Shown here: in pieces, positions 18,001 to 23,977 of the stretch
Position numbering within the stretch: the first letter of the stretch is position 1
How the letters are laid out: each line of letters opens with the position of its first letter
Assembly: GCF_000003605.2 (NCBI RefSeq)
Contig: NW_003109096.1
Coordinates: 15,916-39,892 of the forward strand
DNA from: Saccoglossus kowalevskii
Taxonomy: Eukaryota > Hemichordata > Enteropneusta > Harrimaniidae
Length of the DNA: 23,977 nucleotides
Reading direction: 5' to 3'
Notes under the pieces: generated by a model
Database searches by the model: none
Told to the model about the DNA's origin: nothing
The model's input: the letters and a program-made list of their open reading frames with translations, nothing else
Program-made: the position numbers and the translations under genes

Positions 18001-21000
18001 GCAAACAATTCCAGCTGCTACACTCCAAATAAGCAAATACAAACTGTCGAAGCTTTTGGCATGTGAATTAATATGCAAAATATAATAAATGAAGGAATTT
18101 CGGTATTAACAAATATATTCACATTACGCGATTTTCTGTTCGAAATAAGTATTTGATCTGAGTAATTTCATGCATACTAGTCTTTTGAGTTGTCCCAGGG
18201 ACAACAATTTATATATGACAACTTATATGTTCATATACCAGAGCAATCAGCATTCTTCCCAAGTTTCTTTTGTTTGGCATGCACCGTAATTCAAATTCAA
18301 CACACATGACATGACCGAATTTATTGCAATAGAGACAATAATCACTTGATTGATAAATGAGAATTATTCTAATTTTTAATCAGTATACCTTTCGAATGCC
18401 ATAACATGTAGGTGCAACATTTAGCCATGCTACTCAAAGAGCCTTCAGCTAAATCTTGCGAAATATATGTATAGAAAATGTTGAAATGACACACACATGA
18501 TTATCCTTCAGGTTGTTTGGTGGTTATGTGGTGGATAGCATTGCAAGTGTGGGATTTGGGATGGATGTCAGTTCGCAGACTCAACCTGAACATCCATTTG
18601 TGGAACATGCTAAAGTGGCTTTCACATTTGGTGTTTTCAGTCCAGCATTTGCTATTGTGTGTAAGTGCAGATAAAATTAATACTTTTTCTGTTGTCTGAT
18701 TATGAAATATCTGAATGGATTGTGCTTTTCTGGAATGTTATCGGCAATAGCGTTGTGCTGAAACACACACTTAAATTTATAATGATTATCATTCATAACG
18801 TATTACTGTAACTGAATCTCAGACTGGAATCAAACGATCGCGAAAAAATACGGATATTAAATACACATGATTTATGCAAGATCTCTCAACATTCTCCTCT
18901 ATTGTTTTTCCCAGTTTTTTTCCCATTCCTCGTTCCACTTCTGAACTACTTTGAGATTCCATTGCTTCCGAAGAAAACTGTCGACTATTTTGCACAAGTT
19001 GTCGAAGAAGCTATCAAGTTGAGAAAAAGTGACGAATGCGCCAGCCAAGTAAGTGATATTATGTGATATTAAATTTGACAAACAATTCAAGACACGTAGC
19101 AGCCTATCTTGTATCATATTTCTGATAGTGTAATGCTTGTAGTATTACTGTACTAATATTTTAATGTATATACTCATGAAAACATTCTTCATAAAGTCTG
19201 AAGACTTGAATTACAATCAAACAATCTTTTTACAGAGAGTTGACTTCTTACAACTAATGATAAATGCCCACGATGTATATGATGAATATGTAAAGAACAA
19301 AGAAGATGAAGAGGATCGTGATGAAGGCGTGAACAGAGTGGAATTCATCAAAGATGGCGCACATTCTCCAGTTAATCTGAGTAAAGGACTAAGTAAAGAT
19401 GAAATGCTCGCACAGGTACGATGACATGTGTATGCTAGGTCTCACATTATGCAGCTGACATCTTCTTCAAAACTAAAAGGATCAGTTCAGCGAATCAGAA
19501 TTTTATCTGAAATGATGGCCTGAGTAATATTTTGGTAAAACAGGTACCACGTGGCCCATTGATGTATAAGTAAACTACAAAGCGTGTGGTGTTGTTGCAT
19601 TCTTAGTCCAGTATAGAGGTTTACGCGACATTTTGTTGGCCCAGTTTGTGTAATATACACGGTATTTTTTTACTTTGTCCATTCCCCGCATTCCTTCACT
19701 CTTCTCTCTTTTTCTCGTTACTTTATTTCTACTTCCTTATATACATCTACACAACTAACCTTTTAACTAAAATTGAATGGTGTCTCTGAAATTGTTAATC
19801 ACTAATCGTCCAAGTCAATATGCTGGTATTGCCAGTAATGTTTTACCTGCTGATTGATTCCATATTATTTCATCAGTCTATTGTCTTCTTCATTGCTGGA
19901 TATGAAACTACCAACACCACGATGTCATTCGTGTGCTATAATTTGGCAACCAATCCGGAAACGCAAGTGAAGTTACAGAGAGAAATTGATGAGGTCATGC
20001 GTAACTATGACGATGTAGGATATGAGGCAGTCAGCAAGATGAAATATTTAGATATGGTAGTTTCAGAAACACTCAGAATATTTCCCCCTCCAAGTCGGTA
20101 TGTAGTGATATATATAGTTTTCAATATTCAAAATCATCTATTGAACGTTCGGAATAAAAATATGTTGTTCAAACATTTTACAAATTAGCTAGACTTATAG
20201 TTCTGTATATCAGCACGGGCCAGCACTAATTTGTGTAGGCTATTAGTTCATTTATGGGTGAGGGGGTTGAGGATAATGTTCCCGTGTTTTTATTGTTGTG
20301 GCATAGTTATGTGCATATCTGCTTACAGTAATAAGCCGCTATTATCATGAAATTTTTTTTGTTGCGTGTTTATATTTTTGTAATTTTTCTGAGCTTTTGT
20401 TTATAGGTTTAATCGCGAATGCAACCAAGACGTCAACATTAATGGAATAAATATCCCAAAAGGAATGACTGTGTCTGTCTCTCCTTATGTCATCCATCAT
20501 GATCCAGACAATTACCCAGATCCAGAAAAGTTCATTCCAGAAAGGTATGAATAAACAAACTGACCAAAATTATTCTTTCTTTTAACTGTAATATGTTCCA
20601 GATCTTATAGAATGTGTTCTTCCAAGATGATACACGTTCAACTATCGATTCTGCATATTTATAATAAATTATAGTCATGCTATCCCTTTATTTTTGCCTG
20701 TGGATATCCATCTAGTAACTGTTCACCACACGCTATTTCGAGTCACATTTTTCTATAACCTAAAATCCGTAATTGAAACGATTGAAGTGTGGCGTTGTGA
20801 GGTGTGTGTCTGCCGATAGTTGCTAGGCGCTTTCTGGTGATGATGAGCTCGCATGATTATATGTTCGTAGTTTTGCAGTGATTATGTTTACCTATATGTA
20901 ATGTCTGAACTGAACTGAACTGAAACTGGAAAGTGCATCAGTAATGAAATCATTCTTTCACATACTTCTACATTATGTATATAGATTCACAAAAGAAGAG

Positions 21001-21147
21001 AAAGAGAAGCGACATCCATATGCCTGGATACCGTTTGGTGCTGGACCTCGTAACTGTATTGGTATGAGATTTGCGTTGATTGAAGCAAAGATTGGATTGG
21101 TTCGTGTACTGCAGAAGTTCACCTTTGAACCGTGTGCTGAAACTGAG
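11966..21147 (+). CDS. Cytochrome P450, CYP3-clan (CYP3A-like), tandem copy 2; exons 1-12, last exon outside window
   Basis: Paralogue of the upstream P450, same strand, with identical intron phases and exon lengths. Exons: 11966-12042, 15578-15671, 15982-16034, 16398-16494, 16827-16943, 17806-17894, 18512-18660, 18915-19048, 19236-19415, 19877-20097, 20407-20544, 20985-21147; these give 504 codons without interruption. The start ATG was chosen because it opens a signal-anchor segment (hydrophobic residues about 14-26), has G at -3 and +4, lies about 75 bp after a TATA box, and its CT|gtaagt donor joins in phase to exon 2. All catalytic signatures are present: WxxxR, AGYETT, ExxR, PERF, FGAGPRNCIG. 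About 59 of roughly 478 comparable residues differ from copy 1. The final exon of about 25 codons is absent between 21148 and the window end; intron 12 is swollen by a LINE. The gene is therefore partial here, probably intact beyond the edge. Confidence 0.92.
12395..13078 (+). repeat. Lead region of minisatellite-bearing repeat B, intron 1 copy 2
   Basis: Resembles 10398-10745 in order: AATAGGTCA-like half-sites, T-rich stretch, CGTGTATA-GATTGC, then GGATTGGTCA. No coding frame. Contains the hairpin at 12614-12704. Confidence 0.6.
12614..12704. repeat. 91-bp near-palindrome (hairpin)
   Basis: Arms 12614-12643 and 12676-12704 pair over about 29 bp (TGTACCCC, AGCGC, GAGGTTGTAATGTT on the left), with a GC-rich 32-base loop. 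ATTGTCT overlaps both outer ends (12608-12614, 12704-12710), which may be a target-site duplication of a tiny foldback element. Confidence 0.8.
13079..14006 (+). repeat. Minisatellite B, 61-bp units, about 15 copies
   Basis: Units begin TTCAATGTACCGACACAC, continue TACGTAATGAACACCGTAAA and TGAACGTTCACCACA, and end CATGG or CCAGGG. Fifteen near-full units plus a partial one. Unit variants recur in blocks of four, so part of the array grew by multi-unit duplication. Not CRISPR: there are no unique spacers. Confidence 0.95.
14105..14460 (+). repeat. Intron 1 block shared with copy 1
   Basis: Paralogue of 1527-1880. Carries the same GACGGGA/TCCCGTC hairpin (14182-14201) and the same larger stem (14306-14318 with 14375-14387). 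In copy 1 the block runs directly into exon 2; here it is separated by the TIR element that follows. Confidence 0.75.
14464..15538 (+). mobile_element. hAT-like non-autonomous DNA transposon, 1075 bp
   Basis: Perfect 18-bp terminal inverted repeats TAGCGAGACTATTATTTG (14464-14481) and its complement (15521-15538). CCTTA occurs on both outer sides (14456-14460, 15539-15543). The 8 bp on each side, CCTTAAGT and CCTTACAA, could be a decayed hAT target duplication, and TAGCG fits the hAT terminal consensus. Copy 1 has the uninterrupted sequence near 1870-1880. No transposase recognised. Confidence 0.8.
16566..16600. repeat. (TAATG)n microsatellite in intron 4, copy 2
   Basis: Purer counterpart of the array at 2759-2803. 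Confidence 0.8.
16976..17189 (+). repeat. Near-identical intron 5 tract, copy 2
   Basis: 214-bp partner of 3132-3346. Similarity falls sharply right after the shared GCCAAGTA/ACCAAGTA end. Confidence 0.85.
17340..17415 (-). repeat. Single inverted monomer of the minisatellite family, intron 5 copy 2
   Basis: The reverse complement contains CCGACACACTACGTAATGAA, identical to the core of the 61-bp unit at 13079-14006, then degenerates (ATGAACATCCATTTCT). Copy 1 shows no equivalent. Confidence 0.75.
18512..18660 (+). CDS. Exon 7 of P450 copy 2 (F helix, SRS2 region)
   Basis: Same length and phase as the copy 1 exon. The block EHAKVAFTFGVFSPA replaces the copy 1 block almost completely, while the preceding 31 residues differ at only three positions. 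Confidence 0.9.
20906..20927. repeat. (CTGAA)n microsatellite in intron 11, copy 2
   Basis: Three to four CTGAA units that copy 1 lacks at the matching place. Confidence 0.7.
20985..21147 (+). CDS. Exon 12 of P450 copy 2 (heme-binding exon)
   Basis: FGAGPRNCIG is identical to copy 1; five conservative or helix-L changes elsewhere. Ends GAG|gtatgt in phase 0, so it needs a terminal exon that the window does not contain. Confidence 0.92.
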
Positions 21148-21348
21148 GTATGTGCCAGGATTCTCTATTTTGCCTCCATCATGGGGATGTTTTTTTGGAG
21201 TGGCTTATATGTATGGAATTATTTGGAGGGGTTAACCTTTGAGAAAGAAACCAATAGTTACCATTTTATTTGTGGTGGCACGCATTTTTTGGAAAAACCC
21301 TTCACCATTGTCAGACGGTCAATTGAACCAGTCGTATTTTGAGGAAGA

Positions 21349-21698
21349 GTCGGTTACTTGGCCTTTGTTGGGATAAATAAAAACGTTAAAGACGACTTTC
21401 ATGGCAAGCATCAAGACAAGGTAGATGATGTCAAGAAATTTATTGAAAACAACTTTAAGAGTAAATTAAAAGGATTAAAACAAATCTGTGGATTATGGTT
21501 CCAGAGGGCGCTGTCTACGATCGGGAGAATACAAATTTTGAAAACGTTTGGAATATCACAGTTTGTGTAGCAACAATGGTTCAAACCCCTAAAACAGTTA
21601 TTAAGGAATTAAAACAAATAATGTTTAATTTTATAAGGAATGGCAAAGACAAAGTAAAAGGTAATACAATAATTGCAGACATTGAAACGGGTGGACTA
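21349..21698 (+). mobile_element. LINE ORF2 fragment, part 1 (post-RT region)
   Basis: Two frames joined by a 1-base loss near 21567 read as the region after the reverse transcriptase core of a non-LTR retrotransposon: LSTIGRIQILKTFGISQFV, then VIKELKQIMFNFIRNGKDKVK and TIIADIETGGL. Degraded. Resembles L1/Tx1-type elements, clade uncertain. Confidence 0.75.
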
Positions 21699-22358
21699 TC
21701 AGGGGGAAATTTCTGTACTCTCTCGGGTTCTCCACACTTGCCAGGGGGGGAAACTCGTCTCGTCTCTCTATCTCGTCCCCTTGAGGTACGGGATCTGGAA
21801 AGTCACTTATACTTTACAGTCAAATAAGACACACACAACGAAATACGTTTCAGCTCTCGTCTTAGTCGATCAATCGAGCACTCTATAAGACACAGCGCCC
21901 TGGGGAAAGGTCCCCAAGACTCTCACAAGGCTGACCCAAGGCTAGCCCAAGACTGGACTGCCTCAAGGCTCGCCCCTGGACTCTCTCGGACTGCTCTCGA
22001 CTCTCTAGGACTGCGTCTCTCGTGGAGTATTCTTCAAGACCAACTCAAACTCTCTTTATTCATTTTCAAAACTCTAACCAATTACAAAACAGTAAAAGAC
22101 TCTAGGGTGTAACCTTCAATCATAAAGCCAATCAAACTAAGTACTGAATACGTCATATCTTTTGATTAATCGTTCACTACATTAATAACTACGGATGTCA
22201 GAATAGCGACGGTATCTTGTAATTAGTTCCAAACCACTGAGCCAAGTTCCGTCCAAAACTTCAAATAGACCTAAACAATGACAGACATAACACAGCAATT
22301 CAGCTAATAATCAGTTAATTAAGTCGGTCAACAGATACGCGAAAACAAATTCATGACA
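21699..22358. mobile_element. 660-bp insertion nested in the LINE
   Basis: Splits the LINE frame between GGL and KMIEID. Flanked by a perfect 6-bp duplication GGACTA (21693-21698, 22359-22364). Left half is CT/GC-rich with short repeats (CAAGACTCTC, CAAGGCT, CCCAAG); right half is AT-rich. No coding capacity or strong terminal inverted repeat. Could be a solo LTR or a non-autonomous DNA element. Confidence 0.7.
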
Positions 22359-22364
22359 GGACTA

Positions 22365-23520
22365 AAGATGATTGAAATTGATTCGTTTAAAAGTTTAAAT
22401 GGATTAAAAAGTTTACCATGGGAGGTCAAGCCGGATAGCAGGTGATTATGCAAGTCATGTTAAGGAATTTTGGTAGTAACTTACGATGTACAAGAACTGA
22501 AAGAAATTGTCTTGCCATTCTTTCTGGATATCTGCATGGAATGGGCAGCATTTGCACAAGTTGTCCCTGACTCGCCTAATATAATAGACCGTCAATGGCT
22601 TTGGAATAACAAATATATAAAAATTGGGAATCATTCAGTTTATTTCAAATCTTTGGCAATTAAAAATATTAATAGAATTATAGATTTATTCACAACTGGA
22701 ATTACTGGCAAACAAAGGGACTGTCAACTTTAGATTATTTACATATTCAGGGATTAATTTCTGCAATATCGAAAAAGTGGAAAATTCAAATTCATAATAA
22801 CAGTCACAAGTGGTTTGAACCCGAAGATGTAATTTATTTTAATTCATTATACATTGTATATACATATCAATTCATCAACAAGTAAACTAGTATATAAACA
22901 TATGTATAATAATATAATAGAATCTCCAACAATTGAATCTAAGTTAGAATAACTGTATGATGTATATCCAGTAATCATTAAGAAATTTTTCAGTCTACCT
23001 TATACCACTACACTTTCAACAGATCTTGGAGGTTTTCAGTTTCAAATTATTCATAGATATATTCCAACGTTTTCAAAACTTTTTGAATGGAAGTTAGTAG
23101 CCTCCCCTCTCCCCTCTCCCCCTGTGTTATGTGTCATACATAAATTGAAACCATAGAACACTTGTTTGTGAAATGCCACTGTGTACAGTCATTGTTGGAA
23201 AAACTGCAGCAAAACTGTAATTTAATTGTAATGTACAAAATATTATACTTGGCATTTATAAGGTGAAAAATATTATGTTGAATCATTTTATTTTATTGTT
23301 TAAAAAATACATATACAAATGTAGGGGAGAAGCGAAAATCTTATCATTTTTTGGTTTCAAGGCATACATAAAAGAACATCAACTTGCTTTAAACAGAGGC
23401 AAAATATTATATTATTATCAGAAATGGGAGCCAGGATTTGGATTAATAGATAGCCACACATTCAAAGCCAGCAGGCAACACTGCTCAATTTTATTAATAA
23501 CAAGGAAGCGAACGGGTTAA
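22365..23520 (+). mobile_element. LINE ORF2 fragment, part 2 (C-terminal region)
   Basis: Resumes in frame as KMIEIDSF, then after stops ELKEIVLPFFLDICMEWAAF, IIDRQWLWNNKYIKI, ETIEHLFVKC (about 23145-23178, the Cys-His cluster near LINE C-termini) and ILLFKKYIYKCRGEAK ending LNRGKILYYYQKWE. Several stops and frame changes: a dead copy. Transcribed in the same direction as the host gene, inside its intron 12. Confidence 0.75.
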
Positions 23521-23663
23521 AATGTTATTTTGTAATTGTGAATATTTTTTTTCTTTCTGGCTATTGAAATAGCACAAACAAAACATGACAGCTGGTTCTG
23601 ATGGGTACAAAATAGAAAACGCCTCATTACCCCACATCTCATTGTTTTCTTTTCAGTTTTTTC

Positions 23664-23977
<314 letters not shown>

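Overview
The window is animal genomic DNA. It is AT-rich, has spliced genes with GT-AG introns and abundant transposon remnants, and shows no bacterial-style operons. Two tandem, same-strand cytochrome P450 genes of the CYP3 clan (CYP3A / thromboxane-synthase-like) account for essentially all the coding sequence. Five internal exon sizes (94, 53, 89, 149 and 163 nt) equal those I recall for human CYP3A4. That points to a metazoan, perhaps an invertebrate deuterostome such as a hemichordate or cephalochordate, but the species cannot be decided from the sequence.

Layout: 1-1125 holds a minus-strand fragment resembling a RecQ-type helicase and a long imperfect inverted repeat. 1126-1910 is probably intron 1 of P450 copy 1. 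Copy 1 runs through exons 2-13 (1911-9712), and its exon 1 is not seen in the window. A 3' UTR with AATAAA at 10151 follows. The spacer 10157-11886 carries a minisatellite-bearing repeat with a perfect AGGTCA direct repeat. Copy 2 has a TATA box (11887), exon 1 (11966-12042), a 3.5-kb intron 1 full of repeats, and exons 2-12 (15578-21147). Its exon 13 is not in the window. Its intron 12 holds a degraded LINE, split by a 660-bp insertion, and the window ends inside a perfect (TTTA)n tract.

Both genes keep all P450 signatures: the C-helix WxxxR, AGYETT in helix I, ExxR, PERF and FGAGPRNCIG with the heme cysteine. Both would encode about 529 residues. By eye they are about 88% identical over exons 2-12. 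Differences are strongly clustered in the region matching substrate recognition site 2, so the enzymes probably share a fold and reaction but differ in substrate. The introns give a relative history: a LINE remnant is common to both copies. A tRNA-derived SINE is present only in copy 1, with an intact empty site in copy 2, and a hAT-like TIR element is present only in copy 2. Some intron tracts are more similar than neighbouring exons, suggesting gene conversion. I found no CRISPR array, prokaryotic defence system or functional tRNA. The most novel material is the repeat biology: a related minisatellite family at three sites, nested insertions, and a microsatellite acting as a splice acceptor tract.
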